Below are positions 34,061-45,184 of a DNA stretch of 64,000 nucleotides, piece by piece (position 1 is the stretch's first letter; each line of letters begins with the position of its first letter). The stretch is from Heterobilharzia americana (lineage: Eukaryota; Platyhelminthes; Trematoda; Strigeidida; Schistosomatidae). The notes beneath the pieces were generated by a model. That model was given only the letters and a program-made list of their open reading frames with translations. It ran no database searches and was not told the DNA's origin. The stretch lies in assembly GCA_944470555.2 (NCBI GenBank), contig OX104132.1, forward strand, positions 3,729,755 through 3,793,754, read 5' to 3'. The position numbers and the translations under genes were made by a program.

Positions 34061-34669
34061 AAAATATTTGTAATAATAATATACATACATGGAATGAAAT
34101 TTCAAGCCACGGTGAGAATTAGACCAATGACTCCAGAGCGTCTTGCTTGATGTTCTATTAGTTACCCTTCCAACACATCAGTAATTCAGAGGTCCTGTCT
34201 TCGAAAGCTGCTGTGGCTTAGATTTTCATTGTATATTCAATCCCTACTACCAAACCTTGGCTATCTGACATAGTCAAATGAGGATCCTAACTCACTGAAG
34301 AGTAATAGGATTCAGCGGAACTGTCTTTTTAAAACTGTACATTCTTTTTGTCAACTAATGTGTTTGGTTATCCTCTTAACTATCAAGTTGAATCTCCACT
34401 GGCCTTCTTTCTATGCTAGGAATGTCTATGTGTCTATATTCCATTATATAAAAGACGAAATGAATTGGAGTAAGTTGTTGGTTGATTCCTCACTGTATCA
34501 GAAAAATGCAATTGGAATTACCTAGAAGTTATGAGGACTGACTGATGACTTATAGGAAGTTGCAAAGATGATGAATTCCTCACTGAATAAAATACCAACG
34601 TCTTAAGGAGTTAAGTGGTTACCAATGGATTGACTTAAATGGATATGGTAATTTATCATTACTACTGCG
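34061..34669. other. No gene; palindrome near 34258
   Basis: GGCTATCTGACATAGTCAAA resembles the palindromic motif at 4648 and 58228. Otherwise nothing recognisable between RTE copies G and H. Confidence 0.35.
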
Positions 34670-35795
34670 TATTATGAAGGCCTTTGACAGCGTCGACCGA
34701 GAAGTAATTTGGAAACTGCTTCAATACTACGGAGTACCGCAAACCTTTATCCGCCTCATTCAACAACTATATGAAGATGCCACATGCTGGCCAAGTAATT
34801 CACAATGGGAAGCTCAGTGATGCCTTTGAAGTGAAGACAGGAGTGAAACAAGGTTGCCTACTATCCCCCATGATATTCCTGATTGTGATGGACTAGATCA
34901 TGCAGCAAACAGTGGGCAGCGAGAAGAGGGGGATACGCTGGCTGGACTGCGGAAAAGAACCTAGAAGACTTGGATTTCGCCAGTGATGACTTGTGCCTGA
35001 TGTCACATAAACTTGAAGATCTGCAGGCAAAAACTAACAAGTTGATAGAAGAGGCAGCGAAAACGGGACTTCAGGTGAATATAGAGAAGACAGAAGTGAT
35101 GAAGATACCGCACCACCACCATCAACAACAACAACAAACTCCAGTCACCATCAACGGGAGAAACTTGAAGGAAGTAACCTCCTTCACTTATCTAGGAAGC
35201 ACTGTTTCAACTACAGGCGGGACGGACGAGGATGTCAAAGTCAGAATGGGAAAAGCAAGACAGGCGTTCATTAGCCTGAAACCAGTGTGGAGATATTCTG
35301 CACTCAGCATGCGGAACAAGATACGGATTTTCAACACCAACCTAGTCAAGTCAGTGCTCTTGTATGGTTCAGAGACTTGGCGCGTCACGAAAGGGATTTC
35401 CAATAAACTACAGACATTCATCAACAACTGCTTACGCTCGCTACTGAAGATCAGATGGCCAGAAAGAATAAGCAACAAGGAACTCTGGCTGGGAACGAAC
35501 CAACCAAGAACCTATCACTCAACAAATATGCAGGAAGAAGTGGAGATAGATTGGCCATGCACTGAGAAGGCCGACTGAGGACATCACGCGTCAGGCCAGT
35601 TGCTCGAGTGGAATCCCCATGGGAAGCGACGAGTTGGACGTCGGAGGCGAGGGTGACATGGAGGAGGTCGTGCGAGGAGGAAATGAGAGCTTCTGGGCTG
35701 TCGTGGGACCAGGTTCAAAAGGTCTCAGAGAACAGAGGTCACTGGAGGCGTGCTACTGAAGCCCTATGTTTCACTAGGAACCCAAGGGACTAATA
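34670..35795 (+). mobile_element. RTE-type retrotransposon with 202-codon open frame (copy H)
   Basis: Starts at KAFDSVDREVIWKLLQYYGV, has a frameshift after YEDATC, then a 202-codon frame at 34970-35578 with LDFASDDLCLMS (a 3-bp insertion splits the catalytic A-D-D), TGLQVNIEKTEVMKIP, a codon run giving HHHHQQQQQ, SFTYLGSTVSTTGGTDEDVK, GKARQAFISLKPVWR, SVLLYGSETWRVTKGISNK and ILKIRWPERISNKELW-like text. The C-terminus continues out of frame to ATEALCFTRNPRD at 35793. It is the least decayed RTE copy here, yet inactive. Confidence 0.85.
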
Positions 35796-36029
35796 ATAAT
35801 AATATTAATATATGATTGCGTAATATGGTACAATTCAGCTCTTGTTATTCCATAGTTTCCAAATAACATCAAGGATAATAAAAGATCGTGTATTTACTTC
35901 CCTTGACAAATTTGAATCATACACAAACAAATAAATTTGTAGAATAAACTGAGCTCAGATAATAGAGAATATTTAAAGCTTAGGAGGATAATTTTGATGG
36001 TATTGTGTTCTCTAAGTTGGACTGCTTGA

Positions 36030-36480
36030 TCGTAGAGCTTTCGTTGTCATTCTGAACAACATCATCAACATAAAATTAAGAAAGAGGTGAGTAATAACAT
36101 TCTCTCCACAATTTATTTACTAACTTGTCCTTATGATCATGTATGCATTGATATGAGTGAAGGTATGTCATTACGCTTCAATGATAGTTGGTGTTCATGT
36201 AGACGGATATGAAGACAGCAGATGACCAATTTGTCCAATGTAGTGTCTTTCACAGTTTATGCAGTTTATTTTGTAGATAATATTTGGTTTGTCTACCTTC
36301 ATAAAAGAGACTCAAGGGATTTTGTGGGCTTTTGGTGTATAGCTATTCCGAAAGCTTTTAATAATCTAGTCAGGATCTCAGAAACGTTCTTCATGTAGGT
36401 TAGGACAATCCATTTGTTAGTTTCCAAGGTTAAATTCTTAGTCGATGACAAATTATGTATGTATGTGTCAATACATGCAG
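36030..36480 (-). mobile_element. Penelope-like element fragment, antisense half
   Basis: On the minus strand 36484-36299 gives VLTYMKNVSEILTRLLKAFG (the thumb/linker step), then NIIYKINCINCERHYIGQIG near 36290-36235, the zinc pair and YIG strand of the endonuclease, and last the element tail with a hammerhead-like core. It meets a plus-strand half at about 36480. Confidence 0.75.
36039..36068 (-). ncRNA. Hammerhead-like motif in PLE tail, antisense
   Basis: Minus strand TTGATGA, one extra T, GTTGTT, CAGAAT, GACAAC, GAAA. Stem II is nearly complete; the first core base is T instead of C. Confidence 0.5.
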
Positions 36481-36850
36481 ACAACTGTGGGCATGAATTT
36501 AACTAGAAAAATGTGGGAATCCTGGATAGAGGAAATATAAAGAATGTCAGAGGATATCTGGAAGCTTGCTTTCCAGATCATTCACCAATCAACAGTTATA
36601 TCGACATTTAGCCAATCTATCAACCAATAAGAAACGTCAGAAAGGTCAAATTTCAGGTCATCAGGACAGCCAATCAAAATCAGTATGAAGATAATGGCAC
36701 GATCCTGAGAGTAGCAACCAATCATACACAAGGCCATCAGGACAAGTTAGTAAATAAATTGTGGTAAGAACGTCATTACTCACTTCTTTCTTAATTTCAT
36801 GCTGATGATGTTGTCCAGAATGACAACGAAACCTCCACAATCAAACAATC
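36481..36850 (+). mobile_element. Penelope-like element fragment, sense half
   Basis: CCGHEFN-like start (DNCGHEFN), then the continuation of the endonuclease reading frame with stops (GNIKNVRGYLEACFPDHSP) and the tail to 36850. Its tail (36730-36846) is inverted relative to 36038-36125, so the two halves have matching ends. It is as if one element broke at the endonuclease and one part was inverted or re-inserted. Confidence 0.65.
36802..36832 (+). ncRNA. Hammerhead-like motif in PLE tail with perfect stem II
   Basis: CTGATGA (36802-36808), T, GTTGTC (36810-36815), loop CAGAAT, GACAAC (36822-36827), GAAA (36828-36831). The six-pair stem II is perfect and the core complete except for an extra base at the stem II junction, which is also present in the two related copies. 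Stems I and III unresolved. Confidence 0.55.
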
Positions 36851-37400
36851 CAACTTGCAGAACATAAAATCATCAAAATGATCACCATTTATTTTGCCGC
36901 CTTTCATTAGCTGTAAACAGCTTACAACTGAAACAAATTACTATGAGTGGTAGTAATAAAATAATATACTTTAAATACACAGAAATAAATGAAGATTAGA
37001 AATCCAAGGTAGTGAGGTAATTATTATTTGAGGTTTAAATAATCACAAATCGTAGTTAAAATCAGTGATGAAATCGAAAATTCTGGAGCTGTGAAGTGGA
37101 TGGGTGGAGGGGGGGTTGGAGGATATCAAACAAATAGGAATGTAAAAGAATAGTTTGTTAAAGAGGTAGTCAATTAGGTAGTTTCATAAAAAGACTAGGG
37201 AAACCGAGTCATTAGTAGTCAGTAAGGAGATGACGCAATCAAAACAAAAGTAGGCGATGTTCATACACATCATAAAAAGAATATTCAATGAATTTATTCT
37301 CAAGCTGTACATTCATAATCTGTTAGGACGATTGAACTTAAATAATAGGGGATTGAAACAATAATAACAGTAGTGATATTTATAATGTTGCTATACATAC
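36851..37400. other. No recognised feature
   Basis: AT-rich spacer with a G-run at 37107-37115. No coding region. Confidence 0.35.
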
Positions 37401-37691
37401 ATATACGAAAAATATACTCACTCACCAAGGTAAAGAAAGGTTAATTACAGTCTTTTTCTGAATACATAGGTCACGTTGAAAATGTTTGATGATGAGAGCT
37501 TCCATAAATCGTAGTAAACTTGACGTCTTCTGTTTGTTGATCATCCTGAAGGAGTGAGTTACGGCTATTTGATGTGCTGTTTCCATCAGATGCCTAACGA
37601 ACGCACTGGTATACACCTTACTGCCTTTCAAAGACAGATTCCTTGAGTAGATGCCCTGCTTTTGATCAGTCTCATTTACTTTCTTCCACAA
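37401..37691 (-). pseudogene. Penelope-like endonuclease C-terminal fragment, antisense
   Basis: An 89-codon frame: AFVRHLMETAHQIAVTHSF (the H-x-x-x-T-x-H-x-I step), LRFMEALIIKHFQRDLCIQK (conserved L-R-x-x-E-A) and VINLSLPW. The same order occurs at 60.02-60.43 kb (ITKHIIETGHKVN, LRFVEAIAIHKFK). The YIG strand is missing, so it is a C-terminal piece. Confidence 0.65.
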
Positions 37692-38340
37692 GCTTAAGTA
37701 AATTGATATATACAGTTGAAGGTGATGTCAAATGGGTATTAGTTTACCTTCAACTATATAACTGAGCATAATGTATTCTAAACTGAGATCAGTCTGACAG
37801 AAAGGAAGCACTTTCTCAGTGCAACTTTTATTCTCCTGTCAATTTTTTTTAGATATCCCATCACCTTTGAATACTAGACAATGGAAAACAGGTTTCTTCT
37901 CAATAGTTGTGTTTACGTCCCTCAATAAACTCTTTTCCATGCTTCACGATGTCAGTTCTCTATAAAAGTCTTCTCAAAGACAGCGAGTTCTTCTTCCAGT
38001 TTTTTTTTACTTGAACATAAAGTTTTTATTCTAGTGAAGGAATTTCTAGCTAAATCATACTTATAGCTGACAAAACAGAGAATATTCCAGGGAACCTGTT
38101 GAACAATTCACTGTCAGTCAATTTATTTCTGCTTGAAACAGAAAAAAGTATTGATGAAAGATATTCTTCCTAAATTTTATAGACGTTCTTCAATTTGAAG
38201 GTCACCAGGGATTTATTGATTTCCGCTGTTTACTTCTAGTATCAGACTTCTCAAAGGTGTACACTCATGAACTTCCCCTTCAAGACATCGAATCCACAAC
38301 CCACAGAAAAAACTGAGTTCCATTATTATTAATATTTTAC
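37692..38340. other. No gene; short inverted repeat at 37709-37762
   Basis: TATACAGTTGAAGGTGATG and TTACCTTCAACTATATAA form a small hairpin arm pair. No coding evidence. Confidence 0.35.
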
Positions 38341-38875
38341 CATGTGTTCTTAATGGAACATACGGCTTCCGTAACACGTCTCCAGTGCACTCTCTTATAT
38401 GCAGTCTTCTCAACCCGACTTCACGACTGCCCACAAGCTTTCATTCCTTCCTCACATCATCTCCTCCATGTCACCGTCACCCAACCACCGATGCCCAACT
38501 CGTCATTTCACCTTCGCATTCCACTCCAGTACCTAGGATGGCACACAATGTCCAAAACCGTCTTCTCACTGCATGCCCAATCCAATCCATCTCCACTTCA
38601 TTCCACTGCATATTTGTTGCCTGATAGGTTCAACACTCGTTGGTTTATTGCCAGTTCACAGTTCCTTCTCACTTATTCCTATTATTCTGGTCATCCATCT
38701 GATCTTCAGTGTCTGTATCGAGTGAGTGTATGTGTGAGTTGTTCATGAATGTCTGTAGTTTATTGGAAGTATTTTTCCTAACTCGCTAAGTTTCTGAACA
38801 ATAAAGCAGCGCTGACTTGACATTGGTATTGAGAATCCGGATCTTGTTCTTTGCGTTGAGTGCAGTAGATTGAAC
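38341..38875 (-). mobile_element. RTE-type retrotransposon 3' fragment, antisense (copy I)
   Basis: Minus strand with the SVLYCSET-type remnant, the subfamily marker (complement of GATCAGATGGATGACCAGAA), the SAMEWSGDGLDWACSEK-type C-terminus and the 3' tail at 38345. It ends about 300 bp before annexin exon 1. Plus frames at 38344 and 38385 are shadows. Confidence 0.7.
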
Positions 38876-39175
38876 TATGGCAAAATTATAACCATTCTGT
38901 TTGTAATGTTACTGATAAGCTTGTTTACAGACCAGCATATTTTTATACCCATTTTGGTGAGAAAATTAAATATGAATCTTTGATATGAGTAAATGTATCT
39001 AGTACTTCAGTTTTTCATCATATTTTCCATCCTACTTTGTGGTTACTTTATTATTGAAAGTTTCGACTAATAATTTTCTAGTAAATCCTTAACGTTGTTC
39101 ATTGACTGACAGCTTCTTATGCGTAGACAGTTTATCGTTTGTGTTTTGAAATATCCATAATTATTTTCTTCACAG

Positions 39176-39243
39176 GTTGCTCATCTTGTCTGCCTATCGA
39201 ATCTACATTTTGTTGGACGTTATCTGTCGAATAAATTTGCCAA
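39176..39243 (+). other. Annexin 5' UTR part of exon 1, preceded by a splice acceptor
   Basis: TTATTTTCTTCACAG ends at 39175, a good acceptor, so the exon probably starts at 39176 either after a non-coding exon or by trans-splicing of a leader, both known in trematodes. No promoter is evident upstream. Confidence 0.45.
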
Positions 39244-39260
39244 ATGTCTAACGTTTCTGG
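39244..39260 (+). CDS. Annexin, exon 1 (start codon)
   Basis: ATG at 39244 begins MSNVSG; the codon for G is split as GG at the end of the exon, and GTGAGT at 39261 is a strong donor. Joining to exon 2 (A-TTT-GGA) gives GFGVTRS in frame. Annexins are cytosolic proteins that bind anionic phospholipid membranes through calcium. The coding exon is only 17 bp, so support rests on the phase match, the donor and the plausible N-terminus. The true start could lie elsewhere if this exon is not used. Confidence 0.6.
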
Positions 39261-39406
39261 GTGAGTAAGACGTTTTGGAGTGTGTATAATGCCACTTTTT
39301 TTTCATATTCGTAAGTATATTAATGGTGAGATATTCTATGAAGCAGCCGACTTTGTCCTAGTATACGGTTGTGATATATAATGACTAAACGCTTGAAACA
39401 GGGAAA

Positions 39407-39407
<1 letters not shown>

Positions 39408-39449
<42 letters not shown>
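39408..39449. repeat. (ACT)n microsatellite in annexin intron 1
   Basis: Fourteen perfect ACT units, directly visible, 150 bp after the exon 1 donor. Confidence 0.9.
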
Positions 39450-39509
39450 GCCTCCGTAGCGTTAGCTGATTGAGGTAAAATCACTGTGTAACTGAGCAAT
39501 GTTGAGGTC

Positions 39510-40830
39510 AGGTGGAGGTTAATTGGTAATGACAGGCTAGCTTTGAATTGTGCATCGATTGAGATGGCTTGGATATGTGTAGCGCATGCCTAACCACCAC
39601 CTATATCGAGATTCTACATCCTCGATCTTTGCCTCACAATATACTTCCAATTCAGTGGCAAGATATACAAATAGATGAAAGGAACCCCAATGAGATCACT
39701 GATATCCGGATTCACTACAGATGCAGTGATGCAGACACTGGAAGTCATCATCCTACCTGTGATCAAACCAGATATTTCGATTCTCTCTGTACACGACACT
39801 TTTGTCATCATTAAAAAGGATGATATAGAAAACACTCACAGTTTGATTATCAACGTTTTCAATGACATCCAATTCACAATGGAGAAGGAGTCAAACAACA
39901 AACTACCACTCCTGGATGTTTTAGTCGAACAACCGAAAACCAAAGTGTACAGTTAGTCAACGCTCATTGACCAAATCCTCAACTACAGTAGTAACAACCC
40001 AACAACACACAAAATTAGTTGTGTGCAGACTCTATTAAGAAAAGTGAGAGCACACTGCAGTACAACAACTTCACGGAGAAACGAAGAAAATTACTTGATG
40101 TCCATCCTAAAGAAGGACGGATACCTACGAAACTTTATCAGAACATGCCTATCCCGTACATCATCAACTACAAAGTCATCGACAGAAATCAATAAAAGCA
40201 TCATCCTACCATACACGAAGAATATATCAGAAATGAGGACAAGATTACTGAGGCAAACCACTTGGAATTGGTGTTGCTCATAAACCAGCAAATTCATCTC
40301 AAAGCATATTATGCAATCCAAAGTAGGCAACGGCCAAGGAAGACAAAGTGGCCACCCTCTTCATCTTCCTTTTCATGAACACCAACTGGCTATTCAATGT
40401 CATGACATTTCATCACCCATTTCAATGCATATGGATAACAACTATGGACATGAAGTGAATTTGGACAATGTAGAAATGTTGGAGAGAGAGAGAGTGAGGA
40501 AACACAAAGAATATCAGAGAATTCCTAGAAGCTTAGCATTCAGGTTAATAACCAATCAGTGGATGTGTATACATAGACTCAATCTATCAGTCAATAAGAA
40601 AATTGATAAACAACAGAAAGGTGAGATGTTAAGCAGAGGAATAGTCAACAGGAAAACCTATGCATTCAGTCAATGACACAACAATCGAAGGGAACATACA
40701 ATCAGAAAGCAGTTGTTCAGGGCAGGCTACTGACAGCTCACTTCTCATTGAATTTAGTACTTATGATGTCATCTAGAAAGATAATGAAAGCCTGACGATT
40801 TAACACAGTAGCTCAAAGAACACAATACAA
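39510..40830 (+). mobile_element. Chimeric PLE: retrotransposon scrap + RT tail + GIY-YIG
   Basis: Begins with LRWLGYV-stop-RMPNHHL (39556-39606), a scrap of another non-LTR element, fused to PLE RT text: GTPMRSLISGFTTDAVMQTL (normal G-x-P-x-S-P changed), a degraded catalytic site VHDTFVIIKKDD, FTMEKESNNKLPLLDVLVE, then the thumb (SRRNEENYLMSILKKDGY, LPYTKNISEM) and endonuclease text near 40320-40560 (HMDNNYGHEVNLDNVEMLE). The catalytic RYVDD has become LSVHDT, so the RT is dead. Tail with a decayed hammerhead core at 40761. It is in annexin intron 1. Confidence 0.8.
40755..40795 (+). ncRNA. Decayed hammerhead-like motif in PLE tail
   Basis: CTTATGA replaces CTGATGA, followed by T, GTCATC, TAGAAA, GATAAT, GAAAG. 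The G-to-T core change should abolish activity. Related to the 2014 and 36802 motifs. Confidence 0.4.
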
Positions 40831-42020
40831 ACAAAAACGTAAAATCAGTTTTCGGGTCAGTTGATTAGTCGGAATATATTAAATGTTCAGGGATAGAATT
40901 CCTAATGTATTTCCTTTTACACTTGTCAAATTAGGATGGAATATGTTCTCGTTTACGTGTTGACAGGCAATTCCTTGCCACAGCTGATAGATATAAATGA
41001 AGTTGACCTATCGGGGGGGGGGGGGCGTGTTGTCTTTTCCGTAAACGTAAAACTATTTAAGACTAGTAAAGGTCAAATGAAATTTTGTTGTTACAAATGT
41101 CCTGCTAATTGATCTGGAAAGACGATTTTTCAACATATCTGATGTTACATCACCTTAAGACTCCAGTTGGGTTTCTTTTAAAACTCAGTTGATGACTACT
41201 TTTTCATATCTTTTTACTAACAAATCGTGTAGGATGGTTCTTTTTTGTAAGCGTACTTTCTTAAGAAGTCTAGTTCCACTTGCATATAACCAGACCTACA
41301 AATAGTTAGTATTCATTAGCACAATGAGTGAATAAGGTTTCATTTCCTCATGATCGGTGCCCGACCGTAGAAATTAGGAAGGCGTGTGTTCCTATGAACG
41401 ACCTAAAAACTCTTACATAACCTCTTTTTGTAATGTTTCAATAATTACTTCATCAACTAGCAAAGTTATAATGACTATAATCATCATTTCAACCTCCGAT
41501 TAGTTTTTCTCATGGATTGCAGTCTTTAAATACCATATGTATTATGTATACGTTAAATTTACATCTTGAGAAGAAAATCCATCGAAAGAAGTCCTCGTCA
41601 TTAAATATCTTATTTTTGATACCTATTAAAACTTAGGTACAGCATTGACTACTGACCAAATATACCTATAAGTAGTAGATATCGGTTTATGTAGCTCAAA
41701 GTTATCCTTCAACTGGTTCTGTTAATAATGCTTTTCATTTATCGATTGATCCATGAATTTCTTCATGAAATTCTATCCATTTTCAAACTTCAACAGCACA
41801 AAAATAAGATGTATAGCTTTTTGGTTATATCAAGAAGAAGGTCATCATGCATTGAGTAACGCGACTGGATATCTTCTGATTGATACTGGATACAGCCTTG
41901 ACAACCTCATCATTCTAAAGAAGCCTATCAAGTTTTACAGAAGTGATTACCATCAAGAAACTTGAACCAAATCTATGTATTCAAAAACCTACAGTTTTCA
42001 ATTAGAAATTACTATCGAAA
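40831..42020. other. Intronic DNA, poly-G run, no recognised repeat
   Basis: A run of 13 G at 41013-41025 stands out. A 70-codon frame at 41753 has no motif and is not supported as an exon. Confidence 0.35.
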
Positions 42021-43035
42021 TTACTTTATGCCTTTGAAGTGAAGATAGGAGTAAGACAAATCTGTCTACTATCACCCATGATATTTCTGATTGTGGTGGA
42101 CTAGATCATGCAATAAACAGTGAGTGGCGAGTAAAGGAGGATAAGATGGACAGGGGAGAAGATACCAGAAGACTTGGATTTCGCCGATGACTTATGTCTA
42201 ATGTCACACAAACCTGAAGATATAAAGGCGAAAACTAACAACTTATCAAAAGAGGCAGGGCAACGAAGGAATACGAGACTTCAAGTCTACATAGAGAAGA
42301 CAGAGGTGATGAAGATACCCAAACAAAAACAAAAAGTAGCCTCTTTCACCTATCTGGGCAGCATCGTCTCAACTACAGACAACACAAGCATAGATGAGCA
42401 TGTCAAAGCCAACCAAGATCGAAAACACACCAAGACACGCTACCCTTCATCAACATGAAACCTGTGTGCACATCTACTACACTCAACTCAGCATAAAGCC
42501 TGAACAATATCCGGATTTCCAACACCAACTTCAGTCACGTCAGTGCTCCCATGTGATGGTTCAGAGATGTGGCGCATTACGAAATGCATTTCCAACAAAC
42601 TACAGACATTCATGAACAACTCACACATACACTCACTCGATACAGACACTGAAGAGTAGATGGATGACCAGAATGATAGGAATAAGTAAGAAGGAACTGT
42701 GAACTGGCAGTGAACCAACGAGTGTTGAACCTATCAGGCAACAAATATGCAGTGGAATAAAGTGGATATGGATTGGATTGGATTGTGCATGCAGTGAGAA
42801 GACGGTTTTTGACATTGCGTGCCATCCTAGGTACTGGATTGGAATGCGAAGGTGAAACGACGAGTTGGGCATCTGAGGTGGGTGTGAGAGTGACATGGAG
42901 GAGATGATGTGATGAAGAGATGAGAGGTTGTGGGCGTTGGTGGAGCGAGGTTGTGAAGAGTGCATATGAGGGAGTTGAATGGAGACGTGTTACTGAAGCC
43001 ATATGTTCCACTAGGAACCTAAGGGACAAAGAATA
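42021..43035 (+). mobile_element. RTE-type retrotransposon fragment (copy J), annexin intron 1
   Basis: Starts at FEVKIGVRQICLLSPMIFLI, keeps an intact catalytic LDFADDLCLMSHKPED, then NNLSKEAGQRR, EKTEVMKIPKQKQ, SFTYLGSIVSTTDN, and after a frameshift the subfamily-marked region (GAAGAGTAGATGGATGACCA at 42651) and the 3' end near 43030. It lies 470 bp upstream of annexin exon 2 and is complementary to copy K on the other side. Confidence 0.8.
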
Positions 43036-43506
43036 ATAATAATAATGGAAATTACTTTGCAATAAGGTAAATACTCACTTTTAATACTTTGATGCATTTT
43101 GTTCTGACATTTTATGAAGACTCTAACTACCATACTCTTCAACGTCTTGTAAATTTAAAGCATCCTGTAGTTCCTTAATCCATGGTAATTACTTCCCCTA
43201 CACGTCTGCTTCAGGAATATTCACCTAATAATAGTGTAAATAGTCAATTTTCTTCTTAACTTCCTAACAATCTCCTCCACTTTCATCATTTAATTGGTCT
43301 ATGTTACCGTTTGGCTGCGTCAATAACATCTTATCAACCTTCTGAAAGTATATTCAATTCTTTTTCTGTGTACTTTGCTTGTAAACAGTTGGGAAGTCTC
43401 TTCAAAATCGCATAAATTGAACTCATATAACCCTGTTACACTTTTTGTTCTTATCATTTGTGTAAAAATCTAAAATTATTTTTCTCATTGTTCAAATTTA
43501 TCATAG

Positions 43507-43640
43507 ATTTGGAGTAACTCGTTCATTGATTCATACATTCGATCCGAATGGAAAGCGTTACAGGCCAACAATCAGTCCTACACCAGGATTTTCAGCTTCT
43601 GCTGATGCTGAAAGACTTCATAGAGCTATGAAAGGTTCAG
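43507..43640 (+). CDS. Annexin, exon 2 (N-terminal tail and start of repeat 1)
   Basis: Acceptor TTATCATAG ends at 43506; donor GTTAGT starts at 43641. Read in the phase left by exon 1, it encodes GFGVTRSLIHTFDPNG, KRYRPTISPTPGFSASADAE and RLHRAMKGSG. The last part is the start of an annexin repeat (D-A-x-x-L-x-x-A-M-K-G-x-G). About 40 residues come before, an N-terminal tail, the part that varies between annexins. 134 bp long; skipping it would shift the frame. Confidence 0.85.
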
Positions 43641-44057
43641 GTTAGTTCAAGATATATATGTTTATATCTTTACTCTTCATAAATATTCACTGAGAACCTA
43701 ATCTAGTTTGAGAAATGTCATAATTCATCAATGAGGTGGTTGTAGTTTTTACCGCAAGCAATCACAACTAGACAACTTAAAATTGGTAGTACTCTAGCAA
43801 CCAGCTTATGTATCCAGTTGTTTCGGTTATACGAGAAAATAGGAACTAATCGTTAAGGATTGAATGTTGATGACATCGTTAAAGATTGATCACTATAGAA
43901 TATGACACCTTGAATCAATGAACTTAAGTTTGAGGTTCTATGCTGACGTTTTCTGTATATATTACATTATATATTCTATATCATTTTTCATTTCTACTTG
44001 TTAACAAAACATAATTCGTTCCATACCCAGATTGAAAGGTTAGGTAGTTATTATTAT
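43641..44057. other. Annexin intron 2, unique part
   Basis: No feature between exon 2 and RTE copy K. Confidence 0.4.
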
Positions 44058-44825
44058 GTGTCCCCTGGGTTCCCAGTGGAACATACGGCTTCAATAACAC
44101 GTCTTCATTCAACTCTCTTCTCTCCAGTCTTCACAACCTCGCTCCACCAACGCCCACAACCTCTCATCTCTTCATCACATCCCCTCCTCCATGTCACCCT
44201 CACCCCAACCACCGATGCCCAACTCGTCATTTCACCTTCGCATTCCAATCCAGTACCTAGGATGGCACGCAATGTCAAAAACCGTCTTCTCACTGCATGC
44301 ACAATCCAATCCAATCCATATCCACTTTATTCCACTGCATATTTGTTGCCTGATAGGTTCAACACTCGTTGGTTCATTGCCAGTTCACAGTTCCTTCTTA
44401 CTTATTCCTATCATTCTGGTCATCCATCTACTCTTCAGTGTCTGTATCGAGTGAGTGTATGTGTGAGTTGTTCATGAATGTCTGTAGTTTGTTGGAAATG
44501 CATTTCGTAATGCACCACATCTCTGAAGCATCACATGGGAGCACTGACTTGACTGAAGTTGGTGTTGGAAATCCGGATATTGTTCATGCTTTATGCTGAG
44601 TTGAGTGTAGTAGATGTGCACACAGGTTTCATGTTAATGAAGGGTAGTGTGTCTTGGTGTGTTTTCGATCCTGGTTGGCTTTGACATGCTCATCTGTGCT
44701 TGTGTTGTCTGTAGTTGAGATGATGCTGTATAGGTAGGTGGACGAGACAACTTCCTTTGGATTTCCCCGTTTGATGGTGATTGGTGCTTCTTCTTCTTCT
44801 TGTTGTTTGGGTATCTTCATCACCC
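44058..44825 (-). mobile_element. RTE-type retrotransposon fragment, antisense (copy K), annexin intron 2
   Basis: Minus strand of the same subfamily as copy J, from the EVMKIPKQQEEEE stretch (about 44820) to the 3' tail (44058). Roughly 600 bp (44060-44690) is closely complementary to 42440-43030. A minus-strand 70-codon frame at 44629-44841 retains EVVSSTYLYSIISTTDN. Confidence 0.8.
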
Positions 44826-45184
44826 GTAATAAAGTAATCATTTATTGCATGTATGATACCAGTCAGTAGGATGCTCTGAAATTTCCTGAAACCTATCAGT
44901 GTAGCATAATCATATTTTTCAAAGATATACTGTTGTCTCCGTTGATTGACAATTCTACTATTCATCTGCAAAGTAAGGTATTTAGGTGGTAATGAACAAT
45001 TATTTGAGTAAAATATATATTCTGAATGCCTAGTCAGAAGTGAAATACTGCTACTTTGAGTAAAGTGCTTACATTTCCTCTGTTTCTGAGGACAATTTAC
45101 ATTCAACGTTCAGTTTTCCCTTCAGATTACCTCCAACCTTCCAGAATTAAACAGTGTTCGTTAAAACATAGCTGTCCATGCCTT

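Noticed and set aside
41753..41965. 70-codon open frame in annexin intron 1
   Set aside because: No similarity to annexin or mobile element proteins that I recognise, and including it would break the exon 1 to exon 2 phase match.
42610..43062. 150-codon minus-strand open frame
   Set aside because: Antisense to RTE copy J; the same frame recurs at 30.0, 38.4, 44.0, 49.8 and 52.1 kb because the RTE subfamily recurs. No protein motifs.
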